Below are positions 46,188 to 55,499 of a stretch of DNA of 64,000 nt, piece after piece; position 1 is the stretch's first letter, and every line of letters begins with the position of its first letter. The DNA is from Chitinophaga filiformis (GTDB lineage Bacteria; Bacteroidota; Bacteroidia; Chitinophagales; Chitinophagaceae): contig NZ_JAKIRP010000003.1 of the NCBI RefSeq assembly GCF_021646545.1, forward strand, positions 372,001 to 436,000. Direction: 5' to 3'. The translations under genes were made by a program, and so were the position numbers. The notes under the pieces were generated by a model, which searched no databases, had not been told where the DNA came from, and saw nothing but the letters and a program-made list of their open reading frames with translations.

Positions 46188-46330
46188 GAAATCGGAATTA
46201 AGGGTCAGGAACCAGCAACTCAGTACAGCAGCGCTTCTTCACCGATGCCGGCTGTAATGAATTGACTAAAGTATCGGAATGTCAATTTGTATTCGTATTT
46301 TCTCATTCCTGATTCTTAATTCCTGATTTT
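46188..46330. repeat. Inverted pair of short repeats between the regulator and the S9 peptidase
   Basis: A left copy (46188-46222, GGAATTAAGGGTCAGGAAC) and a right copy (46302-46330) whose reverse complement reads AATCAGGAATTAAGAATCAG share GGAATTAAG-x-x-TCAGGAA. The pair encloses about 80 bp without a gene and ends 16 bp before the S9 peptidase start. Similar TCAGGAA sequence occurs in the hairpin at 34728-34768. It may be a dispersed Bacteroidota intergenic repeat or act as terminator of the regulator gene. Confidence 0.5.
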
Positions 46331-46346
46331 AATTCTCCTGCTACTC

Positions 46347-48437
46347 ATGATCAGAAGTATCCTTCTCTCCACAACCCTTCTCCTGCACATATACTGCGTA
46401 AACGCTCAACAGTTTACGATGGAGGCGGTTACCAGTTATCCCTTCCCCTCCCTGCTTACCAGCGCATCCACCGGCAGTAGTATTGCCTGGGCGTTGAATG
46501 AACAGGGAAAAAGGAATGTATATGTTGCCACCGGTCCTGATTTTACTCCCCGGAAACTCACCGGCTACACGCAGGACGACGGACAGGAGATCAGCAGCCT
46601 GTCTATATCGTCTGACGGTAAATGGGTAGTGTATACCCGTGGAGGTGATCATGGTGGAAAAGAAAGCAGTAATCCTGTGAATGCCACCCACCAGCCCATA
46701 CCTCCCAAAACTGAAGTATGGTCAGTACCTTTTGCTGGTGGTACTGCCAAAGTATTGTCAGAAGGCGATTTTCCCGTCATCTCCCCCCGTGGCGACAGCG
46801 TTGCGTTCATCAAGGGCGGTCAGATATGGATCGCTCCCACAGACGGCGCTGCTCCCGCCCGGAACCTGCTTACGCTCAAAGGATCCTGTCACAGTATTGT
46901 ATGGGCGCCCGATGGCTCCGGACTTGCATTTGCGAACAACCGTAATGATCATTCCTATATTGGTGTATACCGCAACGCAGGTACTCCGCTGCAATGGATG
47001 GCCCCTGGCTTTTCCAAAGACTTTTCGCCCCGTTGGTCGCCCAATGGCAAACAGATCGCCTTTATCCGTATACCCGGTACCGGTGGTGCTACCGATTCAC
47101 TACTGGCCAGGAGACACCAGCCCTGGGCTATCTGGACAGCAGATGTAGCCAGCGGAGAAGGCCGGCTGCTATGGAAAGCGCCCGTTACCCTACGCGGTTC
47201 CATTCCAACCACGGATGGTGGTACGAATCTCAACTGGCCCGTGAATGACAGGATCGTGTTCCTCTCCTACCACGATGGATGGCCACATCTCTATTCCATC
47301 GCACCAGGAGGAGGCACACCACTGTTACTTACGCCAGGCGCATTTATGGCCGAACATATTGAGCCAACTTCTGACGGGAAATGGATCGTGTTCAGCGCCA
47401 ATACGGGTTCCACAGCTACCGACATAGACCGCAGGCATCTCGCCCGCGTACCGGTCGATAAAGCAGCGATGGAAATACTCACTTCGGGGGATGGTATTGA
47501 AACATACCCTGTCGTAACCGGCGATGGCCAGACGATTGCCACATTTGCCGGTACTGCACAGCAACCCTTACTGCCTGCAGTGATGCCTTTTCAGAAAGGC
47601 GTTCCCAGTGTAATAGGCAAGGAACTATTGCCAGGCAATTTCCCTGCGGCGCAGATGGTGACACCGAAGCCGGTTACCTTCAAAGCGCCTGATGGCACAC
47701 TGGTGCATGCGCAGCTGTTTGAACCAAAAAACAAGGCAGCAAAACATCCTGCCGTTGTATACATCCATGGCGGCCCTCAGCGCCAGATGCTGCTCGGCTG
47801 GCACTACATGGACTATTATGCCAATGCTTACGCTGTGAACCAATACCTGGCCAGCCAGGGATTTATAGTACTGTCGGTGAACTACCGACTGGGCATCGGT
47901 TATGGCTACGAATTCCATAAGCCGCCGCATGCCGGCATCATCGGGGCATCAGAATACCAGGATATCAAAGCTGCCGGTGAATGGCTGGCGGCGCAACCGC
48001 AGGTGGATGCTAAAAAGATCGGTGTATATGGTGGCTCCTATGGAGGCTTTCTGACCGCACACGCCCTGGGCAGGGACTCAAAACTATTCGCCGCAGGCGT
48101 AGATGTACACGGTGTGCATAACCGTACGCAATTTCTACCTCCTCCTACTGCCAACCCGGCTCCGGATGTTGATACCGCTTTAAAAGTGTCATGGTTGTCC
48201 TCGCCCGTGGCCTATGTCAGCACCTGGACCTCGCCGGTACTGCTCATTCATGCTGATGACGACCGCAATGTGGATTTCGGCCAGACCATCGACCTTTTCC
48301 GCCGGCTGGAGGACAAAGGTGTGCCATTTGAGTATCTCGCTATTCCCGACGATACCCATCACTGGATGAAATACAGTAATGGGCTTACGGTCGACAAAGC
48401 GACCTCCGCATTCCTGATCAGACATCTGAAAAAGTAA
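46347..48437 (+). CDS. S9 family (prolyl oligopeptidase-type) peptidase
   Basis: A 696-residue protein with a signal peptide (1-20), so probably periplasmic. An N-terminal WD40-like beta-propeller (about 25-430) precedes an alpha/beta-hydrolase domain (about 440-696). Catalytic triad by motif: Ser564 in GGSYGG, Asp638 in HADDDRNV, His671 in DDTHHW; HGGP (474-477) gives the oxyanion hole. Such enzymes release dipeptides or short peptides, often after proline, from oligopeptides. No dedicated partner genes; the next gene is convergent with 18 bp between stops. Family call is sure, substrate choice open (dipeptidyl peptidase or acylaminoacyl peptidase-like). Confidence 0.93.
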   Translation: MIRSILLSTTLLLHIYCVNAQQFTMEAVTSYPFPSLLTSASTGSSIAWALNEQGKRNVYVATGPDFTPRKLTGYTQDDGQEISSLSISSDGKWVVYTRGGDHGGKESSNPVNATHQPIPPKTEVWSVPFAGGTAKVLSEGDFPVISPRGDSVAFIKGGQIWIAPTDGAAPARNLLTLKGSCHSIVWAPDGSGLAFANNRNDHSYIGVYRNAGTPLQWMAPGFSKDFSPRWSPNGKQIAFIRIPGTGGATDSLLARRHQPWAIWTADVASGEGRLLWKAPVTLRGSIPTTDGGTNLNWPVNDRIVFLSYHDGWPHLYSIAPGGGTPLLLTPGAFMAEHIEPTSDGKWIVFSANTGSTATDIDRRHLARVPVDKAAMEILTSGDGIETYPVVTGDGQTIATFAGTAQQPLLPAVMPFQKGVPSVIGKELLPGNFPAAQMVTPKPVTFKAPDGTLVHAQLFEPKNKAAKHPAVVYIHGGPQRQMLLGWHYMDYYANAYAVNQYLASQGFIVLSVNYRLGIGYGYEFHKPPHAGIIGASEYQDIKAAGEWLAAQPQVDAKKIGVYGGSYGGFLTAHALGRDSKLFAAGVDVHGVHNRTQFLPPPTANPAPDVDTALKVSWLSSPVAYVSTWTSPVLLIHADDDRNVDFGQTIDLFRRLEDKGVPFEYLAIPDDTHHWMKYSNGLTVDKATSAFLIRHLKK

Positions 48438-48455
48438 GACTATTATTTCCCGATC

Positions 48456-48794
48456 TTACCCAGGTGTGTCTTTAAAACCGGTTTCATACTTTAAACCGTA
48501 ACCAAACATCCTGTCCATTACCGAATGGGCAAACAGGATAATGCCGGTGAAAACGATCCAGTCGAGGCGGAAGTACAGACCAGCCAGATAAACGGCCAGC
48601 GCGATGCCTTTGTGATGCACCAGGTTGTAAATAAAAGCGCCGGTACGGTTGCCGGCCAGGTAGCCCAGCATGGAAAGATCGGGTAACAGGATACATGCCG
48701 GGAACAGCCACCAGGCATATGGCGATTGCAGGTGAAAAGCAAGGATGGCGAGCAGGAAAAGCGCCAGTTCTTCCAGGATAAGTATGGTTTTCAT
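48456..48794 (-). CDS. DUF4260 small membrane protein
   Basis: A 112-residue hydrophobic protein with about four predicted membrane helices and the family pattern: a helical start (LILEELALFLLAI), PACILLPDLSMLGYLAG, YNLVHHKG, and a late HSVMDRMFGYGLKY segment. This matches DUF4260, a family of unknown function that often stands alone in Bacteroidota and Proteobacteria genomes. No catalytic role can be assigned, although the conserved His residues (VHHKG, AHSVMDR) could bind metal. It converges with the S9 peptidase gene; a 250-bp spacer with a large palindrome lies upstream. Confidence 0.85.
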   Translation of the reverse strand: MKTILILEELALFLLAILAFHLQSPYAWWLFPACILLPDLSMLGYLAGNRTGAFIYNLVHHKGIALAVYLAGLYFRLDWIVFTGIILFAHSVMDRMFGYGLKYETGFKDTPG

Positions 48795-48914
48795 TAATTA
48801 CAGGCAGGTTTAGGCCGGGCATAAAGATAATTACTTATATGAATTGCGGAGGCATGTGGTCAGGAGGGTAACAACAGTGTACGACTATGGTACGTATCCG
48901 TATCCACTGTCTAT

Positions 48915-49004
48915 CTACAGGCGCTGTACTATAGCGTTAAAGGCACTATTCTATAGCGATGGCTATAGAATAGTGCCTTTAACGCTATAGTACAGCGCCT
49001 GTAG
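48915..49004. repeat. Perfect 43-bp inverted repeat with a 4-bp centre
   Basis: Left arm 48915-48957 (starts CTACAGGCGCTGTACTATAG) is the exact reverse complement of right arm 48962-49004; the centre is GATG (48958-48961). The arms contain repeated CTATAGCG. It lies between the DUF4260 start and the remnant gene at 49046. As RNA it would form a 43-bp hairpin, and as DNA a cruciform. There is no T-run directly after it on either strand, so it is not a typical terminator. No flanking target-site duplication is evident. Confidence 0.97.
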
Positions 49005-49045
49005 GTTATAGGTCCCACTATATTGCTATACTATACTAACTATAT

Positions 49046-49247
49046 TCATGCAGGCATCATCCTGGTGGCAATCCCTATCCTGTTCCAGGAGTTGATAGCC
49101 ACGGCCGCCATCATTACCTGGGCGGTCAGCTTTTCGCCCAGCACCTGTATGGCCGTGTTATACGTGGCATCGCTCACATGATTGCTGATCAGGGTCACCT
49201 CTTCGGTGAGGGCCAGGATGGCTCTTTCTTCCTGGGAAAAGAAAGGC
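49046..49247 (-). pseudogene. Truncated carboxymuconolactone decarboxylase/AhpD-like remnant
   Basis: A minus frame from just after a stop codon near 49248 to the TGA at 49046-49048 encodes about 66 residues reading SQEERAILALTEEVTLIS, then LGEKLTAQVMMAA and AINSWNRIGIA. This matches the C-terminal half of CMD-family proteins (ERAALAWTEALT and INAWNR landmarks). There is no ATG at the beginning, an in-frame stop lies just upstream, and the N-terminal half with the redox cysteines is missing; the Crp/Fnr gene begins its 3' end 23 bp away. The 5' part has thus been deleted. Crp/Fnr-type regulators and CMD proteins often neighbour in this phylum, so the pair was probably once functional. Confidence 0.82.
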
Positions 49248-49270
49248 GTTTCCCTTCAAGAAATGACTGT

Positions 49271-49846
49271 TCAGATTTTCTTAGCCCTGATCTTACTCAG
49301 GAATTCGGGTGTGAAACCCAGGTAGGATGCCACCATATATTGCGGGATGCGCTGCAGGAATTCGGGATACAGGTTGCTGAAATGATAATAACGTTCTTCG
49401 CCGGTAAAATCGTAGATGTACCGGATGCGCTGCATGGAGGCAGCATATGCCCTTTGCAGGATTAGTCTGAAATAACGTTCCAGGGCTGGTATTTTGGCAA
49501 AAAGCTCCTCCTGAACTCTCCAGTCCAGCACAGCTATTTCAGAGCGTTCTACGGCCTGTATGAAGTATTGTGAGGGCATTCTTCTATCCAGGCTGTTATA
49601 GTCAGTGATCCACCAGTTATCGATACCGAAATGGATGATCTGTTCAGATCCTTTTTCATCAATGTAATACTGGCGGAAACAACCTTTTAAAATGAAATAA
49701 TTGGCATTGCAGATGGCGTCCTGCCGGAGCAGGTATTCTTTCTTTTTTACCTCCTGGTATTGTAGGCAGGACAGTATGATCTCCTTGTCTTCTTCCGTCA
49801 GGTCTATAAACTTGCTGATATGTGCGATGAGCCTTTGCATACACAA
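49271..49846 (-). CDS. Crp/Fnr family transcriptional regulator
   Basis: A 191-residue protein with an N-terminal cyclic-nucleotide-binding-like domain (about 10-120: ECF-like LLRQDAICNANYFILKGCFRQYY, then IIHFGIDNWWITDY) and a C-terminal DNA-binding segment (about 140-190: QRIPQYMVASYLGFTPEFLSKIR) with a helix-turn-helix. There is no classic cyclic-AMP phosphate-binding motif, as is usual in this Bacteroidota subgroup, so the ligand is unknown. The start may be Met3 (MQRLIAH). It sits directly upstream of the CMD remnant, its likely former target, and 43 bp from the S10 gene terminator. Confidence 0.9.
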   Translation of the reverse strand: MCMQRLIAHISKFIDLTEEDKEIILSCLQYQEVKKKEYLLRQDAICNANYFILKGCFRQYYIDEKGSEQIIHFGIDNWWITDYNSLDRRMPSQYFIQAVERSEIAVLDWRVQEELFAKIPALERYFRLILQRAYAASMQRIRYIYDFTGEERYYHFSNLYPEFLQRIPQYMVASYLGFTPEFLSKIRAKKI

Positions 49847-49864
49847 TATTACGGTAAAGAAAGA

Positions 49865-49883
49865 AGGCTCCTGTACGGAGCCT
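49865..49883 (-). terminator. Rho-independent terminator after the S10 peptidase gene
   Basis: AGGCTCC (49865-49871) and GGAGCCT (49877-49883) form a 7-bp GC-rich stem with a 5-nt loop, followed on the minus strand by TTCTTTCTTT. It begins just past the stop codon at 49890, so it should end that transcript before the Crp/Fnr gene. Confidence 0.72.
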
Positions 49884-49889
49884 CCTGTT

Positions 49890-51401
49890 TTAATATTTTG
49901 CGGCCTGTCCTTTGGCCGGGATAGATTCCATGATAAACTTCCTCAGGTTCTCATTTGCTGCAGCCAGATCATCCTTTCTCAAATACATCATATGCCCGCT
50001 ACGATAACCTTCCCATTTCAGACGGTCTTTCAGTTTGCCGCTGGGGTCCAGCTGCCACATGCTGTATTTGGCATTGAAATAATCGCAGGCCCCATCGTAA
50101 TACCCGGATTGCACCAGCAGGTGCAGGAAAGGATTCTGGGCAATGGCCTGACGCAGGTTCTCACCTGTCTTGTCATCCTTCCTGTCCCAGGGATGCACAT
50201 CGCCGAACATGTTATACTTCAGGTCTGTTTTGTAATTCAGTTCATCCCGCAGGTAGATGTGGATAGCTGGTGTAAAGGCCTGTAACCAGGCAGTCAGCTC
50301 TGCGTTATAGTCAGGGCTTGTGCCACCTGTCTGACGATCTATACCCCTGTAACGGGAATCCAGCCGGCCGACAGTATATCCCTGGTCACGCAGCAGTTCT
50401 TTCCAGAAAAGGTTCGTAGACACATCCAGGTTATTTTCCTGCACCACCAGCTCCTTCAATCCGCTGTAACGTGCAATACGGGCGCCGATGTTTTTACGTT
50501 GTGCATCATCCAGCGCGCCGCCCTTTGACAATGCAGGGACCAGCTCATTGATCGTGAAGTTTTCCACTTCAGGCAGTACATCATTCAGATCTTTCTGCTG
50601 CAGGTCGGCGGGCAGCTTTTTATGGTACCAGGCAGTAGCCGTAAAATAAGGCAGTTTCAGGGCAGCGTCCAATGGTCCGTTACGCAGTATACCCAGTTCT
50701 GTCGGCGATACGAGAATAACACCATTCAGGTACATCCACTGCGCATCCTGCAGCTCCAGCGCCAGTCCGGATACACGGGTGGTACCATAGCTTTCGCCTA
50801 TCAGGAATTTGGGAGAGGCCCAGCGCCCTTTGCGGGTTACGAAAGTATTGATCCATTCCGCCAGGTATTTGATATCAGCATTCACGCCATAAAACTTGCT
50901 GCCGGGAATATCTTTACTCACGGGGCGGGAATAGCCTGTATTCACAGGGTCTACATACACTATATCGGCAACATCCAGGATGGAATGCGGATTATCGCGC
51001 ATACCGTAGGGCTGTACCGGGTAGCCCTCATCATCTATGTTGAGCATCCGCGGACCGGTATAACCGATCTCCATCCATACGGAAGGCGTACCGGGGCCTC
51101 CGTTGAAGGAGATCACCAGCGGACGGCCGGATTTATCTTTTACATCATCTCTTTCATAGTAAGTATAAAACACACCGGCAATAGGTTTGCCTTCATCATC
51201 CCACACGGGAATGCTGCCTGCGGTAGCGGTATAAGGCACCCGCTGGCCTTTGATCGTCACTTCATGTTTGGTTACTACGGAAGAGTCAACAGCCAATACT
51301 CTGGAAGGCGAGGGTTTCATCTGCGCCTGTGCCGGCAATACAGCCATCCGCGCAATGACTGCACCTGTAAGCAGCAGGGGCAATAAGATCTTGTTGGTCA
51401 T
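49890..51401 (-). CDS. S10 family serine carboxypeptidase-like protein
   Basis: A 503-residue secreted or periplasmic protein, signal peptide about 1-26. The alpha/beta-hydrolase fold carries FNGGPGTPS (99-107, oxyanion region), catalytic Ser204 in IGESYGTTR, Asp436 in GYYDGACDY and His470 in RSGHMMY. All three triad residues stand where S10 carboxypeptidases have them. The likely reaction is removal of C-terminal amino acids from peptides, though the native substrate is unknown. It stands alone between the amylase and the Crp/Fnr gene, with its own terminator. The preceding 115-bp spacer (51402-51515) shows no clear promoter box. Confidence 0.92.
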   Translation of the reverse strand: MTNKILLPLLLTGAVIARMAVLPAQAQMKPSPSRVLAVDSSVVTKHEVTIKGQRVPYTATAGSIPVWDDEGKPIAGVFYTYYERDDVKDKSGRPLVISFNGGPGTPSVWMEIGYTGPRMLNIDDEGYPVQPYGMRDNPHSILDVADIVYVDPVNTGYSRPVSKDIPGSKFYGVNADIKYLAEWINTFVTRKGRWASPKFLIGESYGTTRVSGLALELQDAQWMYLNGVILVSPTELGILRNGPLDAALKLPYFTATAWYHKKLPADLQQKDLNDVLPEVENFTINELVPALSKGGALDDAQRKNIGARIARYSGLKELVVQENNLDVSTNLFWKELLRDQGYTVGRLDSRYRGIDRQTGGTSPDYNAELTAWLQAFTPAIHIYLRDELNYKTDLKYNMFGDVHPWDRKDDKTGENLRQAIAQNPFLHLLVQSGYYDGACDYFNAKYSMWQLDPSGKLKDRLKWEGYRSGHMMYLRKDDLAAANENLRKFIMESIPAKGQAAKY

Positions 51402-51515
51402 AAATTGATTGATAAATGGTTTCAGGGTAAATATAATAGAAGCAATCGGCTATACAGCGAATTTTGGGATAAAAGGAAAAATCCCCGTTTGCTGTTCGCG
51501 ATGTACCAGCTACTA

Positions 51516-52997
51516 TCATTCCCCCGGCACCCATACTGATACTGCACCCGCAGCACAGCGGAAATCGCCCCATCCTTCCTGGTCTATCACGACTTCCTCC
51601 CCACGCCTGCCCAATATATCCTTAAACGGTTTCCCTGCGTAACGCTTTCCAATTTCCATGTGTTTGTTTCCTTCCTCTGAGTTGGAGATCACAATAGCGC
51701 AACCGCTATGTTCTTCATCTCCCTCCCGTGTCCAGCCAATACAATTGGGATGGTCGAAATAATCCCTTTGCGGGCCATAAGCATACTGATCCCGGGCGGC
51801 GAGCAGTTTGTCCAGTCCCTCCACACGCGCCAGCTCTATCGTAACCTCCTCTCCATCCTCATTTTCGCCGGTGTAGGTTGCACCATACAGATCGGGATAG
51901 AAAACACAGGGATAACCGTGTTCACGCAGTAATATCAGGGAGTACGCTATTGGCCTGAACCAGTTCTCAACGGGAGCTTCCAGCGTCTGTAGTGGTTGTG
52001 TATCATGATTGTCGATCAAAGTCACCGCAAGGGCAGGCTGCTGCAATACCAACGAGCCTTCAAAGATGGTAGTAAGATCATACTCCTTGCCCGCTTTGGC
52101 TGCATCAAAGAAGTTATGATGTAAAGATGCGTCAAACAGGGACATTCTTCCTTCAATGGCGTCGATATATTTCAATGCCGGTTCTACGTCGTCGGCAGCC
52201 CAGTACTCTCCTACAGCAAAAAGCTCCCTGCCGGTAATTTTCCGCATGTGGTCCAGCCATTCCTTCATAAAACCAGGCGTAATATGTTTCACCGCATCCA
52301 GTCGAAAGCCATCAGGCTTCACAGTATTGTAATACCATTCTCCCCATCGCTTTATTTCTTCACGCACTGCGGGATTCCGGAATTCGATATCAGCACCCAT
52401 CAGGAAATCAAAGTTGCCTTTTTCTTCGTCCACTACATCTTCCCATCTTTCACCGTATTCATTCTGTATGCTGAAGATCGCATCTTCGTCAGATCCGGTG
52501 ATATGATCTATGCCGGTAAAACACTGATGATCCCATATAAATGCAGAATGAGTTCTTTTACGTCCGGGGAAAACAAATTTGGTATAGGCCTCGGCCAGCA
52601 TTGGATCAGAAGTGAAGTTATTCCTGTCTTCAGGATCTACTCTCCTGACAGTTATCTTTTCTGTTTCATCACCTCCCATCAGGTGGTTGACCACAATGTC
52701 CACATATGCCTGCATACCGGCGTCATGAATAGCTTTGACAGCGTCGATGTATTCCTGGCGGGTACCGTAACGGGTACGTACTGTTCCTTTCTGATCAAAC
52801 TCACCAAGGTCATAGAAGTCATATACATCGTAACCACGGCTGTCGATACCACCTGCACCTTTATAGGCAGGCGGCAGCCAAACGGCGTTAATACCCAGGG
52901 CAGCCAGTTTCGGTGCTTCCTGTTTTACTTTGTTCCACCAACTTCCGTCGCCTGGTACGTACCAGTGGAAGTATTGCATCATTGTACCGTTTTTCAT
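51516..52997 (-). CDS. Cytoplasmic GH13 alpha-amylase
   Basis: A 493-residue enzyme without a signal peptide. The four GH13 conserved regions are intact: DIVVNH (100-105), GFRLDAVKH (230-238, nucleophile Asp234), VGEYW (262-266, acid/base Glu264) and IDNHD (328-332, Asp332). Length and start (MQYFHWYVPGDG) fit the bacterial cytoplasmic amylase subgroup that includes E. coli AmyA. It should cut internal alpha-1,4 bonds in maltodextrin or glycogen-derived chains within the cell. It lies 58 bp downstream of the DUF5703 gene, so the two may share a transcript; a shared role in carbohydrate use is only suggested. Confidence 0.95.
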   Translation of the reverse strand: MKNGTMMQYFHWYVPGDGSWWNKVKQEAPKLAALGINAVWLPPAYKGAGGIDSRGYDVYDFYDLGEFDQKGTVRTRYGTRQEYIDAVKAIHDAGMQAYVDIVVNHLMGGDETEKITVRRVDPEDRNNFTSDPMLAEAYTKFVFPGRKRTHSAFIWDHQCFTGIDHITGSDEDAIFSIQNEYGERWEDVVDEEKGNFDFLMGADIEFRNPAVREEIKRWGEWYYNTVKPDGFRLDAVKHITPGFMKEWLDHMRKITGRELFAVGEYWAADDVEPALKYIDAIEGRMSLFDASLHHNFFDAAKAGKEYDLTTIFEGSLVLQQPALAVTLIDNHDTQPLQTLEAPVENWFRPIAYSLILLREHGYPCVFYPDLYGATYTGENEDGEEVTIELARVEGLDKLLAARDQYAYGPQRDYFDHPNCIGWTREGDEEHSGCAIVISNSEEGNKHMEIGKRYAGKPFKDILGRRGEEVVIDQEGWGDFRCAAGAVSVWVPGE

Positions 52998-53055
52998 CCG
53001 TTATCATTAATTGGGGAAAGATATGAATGGGGTACAAACCACATGCCACCGTGTT

Positions 53056-55371
53056 TTACATGATGATCACGTCCCTCTCCCGGGCGGCGGGTGTCACTTT
53101 CAACTGCTCCACTTTACCATTACTCACCTTTCCTTCGATAATGGTATTGTAGGGTGCATGCAGTTTGAACACCGCATTCCATTCTGCCGGCCAGGCGGGT
53201 AACAGGTAGATCTTGTTTCCATCCACCTGCAACAGCATTTCCTGTAAACCGGTCATGGCGGCTCCTCCCCAGTTATGATCGGGTGTCCAGTCAAAGCCGG
53301 GCCCCCAGAAGGCGGGAAAGCGGTGAGGACCATTGGCGAACTTTAGTTTCGTGAGTGCTGCCGCCTCTGCTGTCAGTCCCAGGCGCGCAGCAAAAATGTT
53401 GTATTGCCGCCATCCTACATGGCTGCGGAATTTCACCGCATGTGGATCATATTCCCAGGTGTTGCGCGCAATATGCAGGTCAGGCTTACCCACTCCGTAG
53501 ATACCCCAGGGGAAAACCGGGTACAATTGTGGTGTCTCCGTATTCTGCACCCTTTCCCAGGCAAGCGCCGGTGCAATGGTTGTATGTCCGGTGAATTCTG
53601 TCAACGCAATAGGCGGCACTCTTTTCTTCATCTGTAAGATCCTGCCCAGACGCAATGTGTCTTCCTGTATTTCCGGCAGTTCAGACATTCTTTGCAGGAT
53701 GACCTGTAAAGCAGCAATAACTGTTGTGGAATTGTAGGTCATTTTGAAGGTCTCCGCTGCTGATGTTGGGAACAGTATGTATTGTCCCTTTTCATTCAGT
53801 TCTTTAACACCTCTTTTCTTTGCGAGCTGCCGGTAATGTTCATCGTAAAAAGTCAGGCAGCTTTCGATGAATGCAATATGTTCAGGATTTGATATGCCGG
53901 TGTAACGGTTCGCGTCCAGCATCATCAGGCAAAATTCAAACACTGTTTCCCACTGGTATTCCAGCCATGCATTATATTCCACGCCGGGATCGGCGCCGGT
54001 AGGTCTTTTAGGTTCGTACTCGGTGACGTTAGGCAAGCCGAAGTTCTCAATCTGTTCTGTAAAGCAGGCGCCAGGATGCGCCCAGTATGTCTGACTACGG
54101 AGTTCCGCATTCTTCTTTATCCGCAGATAAAAATCAAACTGTCCTTTCATCAGATCGGCATCTCCACTTTTCAGGAATGGATAGTATACCAGCCGCTGAT
54201 TCTGCGCTGTCATCGTACCGCCACCCCAGAGGCGGAAATCGGGAGAGAAAGGATACTGTGCACTGACATAACGCGGATCGAACGTAAAAAGACCACCGTT
54301 GAATTTAGTCGGCCATTTGCCGAAGGCGTTACATCCCAGCATATAACGGAACAATTGGTAGTTGCGTCCGACAGTTACTGCTGCCGTATCTTTACTATCT
54401 ATGTATATGTAACTCCTGTCCCAGAACTGCTGCCACCATGCCAGTGTTTTACGCCGGGCTGCATCCCGGTTGCTACCCGCAGTTTCCATTATGTACTGCA
54501 ACGCTTCGCTCCACTCACTGACACCGGCAGTTTGTGCCACTTCCAGCCCTATTGTCAGATGCTGTGAACGCACCGCTTTCTTACTCTGCAAAGACCATCC
54601 GCGATAAGCCGCATCTGCGTAAGTACCTGAATCTATTCCTGCTGCTACCATCTGATCGCCCCGCATCATGCCGCCAAAGGTGTTATTCTTTAAAGGATCA
54701 TACAACTGGTCCGTCACTGCTCCCATCCCTTCCATTTGTACCGTATATGAAAAAACATCCTGCACACCGGCACGATTACGGTGATAGAAAACAACATCAT
54801 TTCCCTGGAAACTTATATCATCTTTATAGGTTGTAATGGGGAATGATTGTAAGCGCTTATAGGAATTTGTACGGCATTCTCTGGTATCTGTAATGAGGTG
54901 ATCTGCATATCGCCATGATTCATAAGTAGCGGTCACCTTCACCGGATCATCATTCTTTATATCGATATGTACTACGGGATTAAATACATCCACCCATATC
55001 TCCATATCCGTATGCTCATCCCGGATCCGCACACTTCCCTGCTGCAGTTTTAACTCCTGCTTAAATCCTTTCAGCCCAAGCGGCCCTGAGGATAATTTCA
55101 GTCGCACCCTTCCCAGTTTTAACATGGCATTGTTCTCATCAAATGTGCCGCTTCTTGACAGATAGCATAGTACCTCTCCATTTTCCACCCAGACATTCAG
55201 CCCAATATCTCCTCCTCCACAGGGCATGGCATCAGCAGCACTTTTACCCGGTGTATCCCAGGACACGTCATAACGGGAAACAGGCGTCTGCTGTGCTATG
55301 GCATGATGCCTGCAAAAGATTACAGCCAGACTCAGACACAAGATTAATGGCAGGGTATTAACGCCTTTCAT
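53056..55371 (-). CDS. DUF5703 protein, probable secreted glycoside hydrolase-like enzyme
   Basis: A 771-residue secreted protein, signal peptide 1-26. The N-terminal domain begins with YDVSWDTPGKSAADAMPCGGGDIGLNVW, matching what I know of DUF5703, and the middle and C-terminal parts (about 300-700) look like an (alpha/alpha)6 barrel as in GH95- or GH65-like enzymes, with the pattern WAHPGACF, FWGPGFDWTPDHNWG. I do not see a proven acid/base pair, so the reaction is not assigned. Its neighbour is the cytoplasmic amylase (58 bp), and it diverges from the glycosyltransferase gene. The family call is fair; a hydrolase function is inferred from fold and secretion. Confidence 0.8.
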   Translation of the reverse strand: MKGVNTLPLILCLSLAVIFCRHHAIAQQTPVSRYDVSWDTPGKSAADAMPCGGGDIGLNVWVENGEVLCYLSRSGTFDENNAMLKLGRVRLKLSSGPLGLKGFKQELKLQQGSVRIRDEHTDMEIWVDVFNPVVHIDIKNDDPVKVTATYESWRYADHLITDTRECRTNSYKRLQSFPITTYKDDISFQGNDVVFYHRNRAGVQDVFSYTVQMEGMGAVTDQLYDPLKNNTFGGMMRGDQMVAAGIDSGTYADAAYRGWSLQSKKAVRSQHLTIGLEVAQTAGVSEWSEALQYIMETAGSNRDAARRKTLAWWQQFWDRSYIYIDSKDTAAVTVGRNYQLFRYMLGCNAFGKWPTKFNGGLFTFDPRYVSAQYPFSPDFRLWGGGTMTAQNQRLVYYPFLKSGDADLMKGQFDFYLRIKKNAELRSQTYWAHPGACFTEQIENFGLPNVTEYEPKRPTGADPGVEYNAWLEYQWETVFEFCLMMLDANRYTGISNPEHIAFIESCLTFYDEHYRQLAKKRGVKELNEKGQYILFPTSAAETFKMTYNSTTVIAALQVILQRMSELPEIQEDTLRLGRILQMKKRVPPIALTEFTGHTTIAPALAWERVQNTETPQLYPVFPWGIYGVGKPDLHIARNTWEYDPHAVKFRSHVGWRQYNIFAARLGLTAEAAALTKLKFANGPHRFPAFWGPGFDWTPDHNWGGAAMTGLQEMLLQVDGNKIYLLPAWPAEWNAVFKLHAPYNTIIEGKVSNGKVEQLKVTPAARERDVIIM

Positions 55372-55499
55372 AATACATGGAACCGGATTTAAATGCCCCT
55401 AAAATAAGTCGTTAAGCTGACAATTAATAGATTATCCTAAAAGGGGACTACAACATTTCTTTTTTCGACAAGCGCGTGTTTTTATCATCAGAAATCCCT

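Noticed and set aside
48915..49004. Reading the 43-bp inverted repeat as an ordinary terminator
   Set aside because: There is no T-run beside it on either strand, and the arms are far longer than needed.
52248..53063. A 271-codon plus-strand frame opposite the amylase
   Set aside because: The amylase frame has all four GH13 regions; the opposite frame has no recognisable features.
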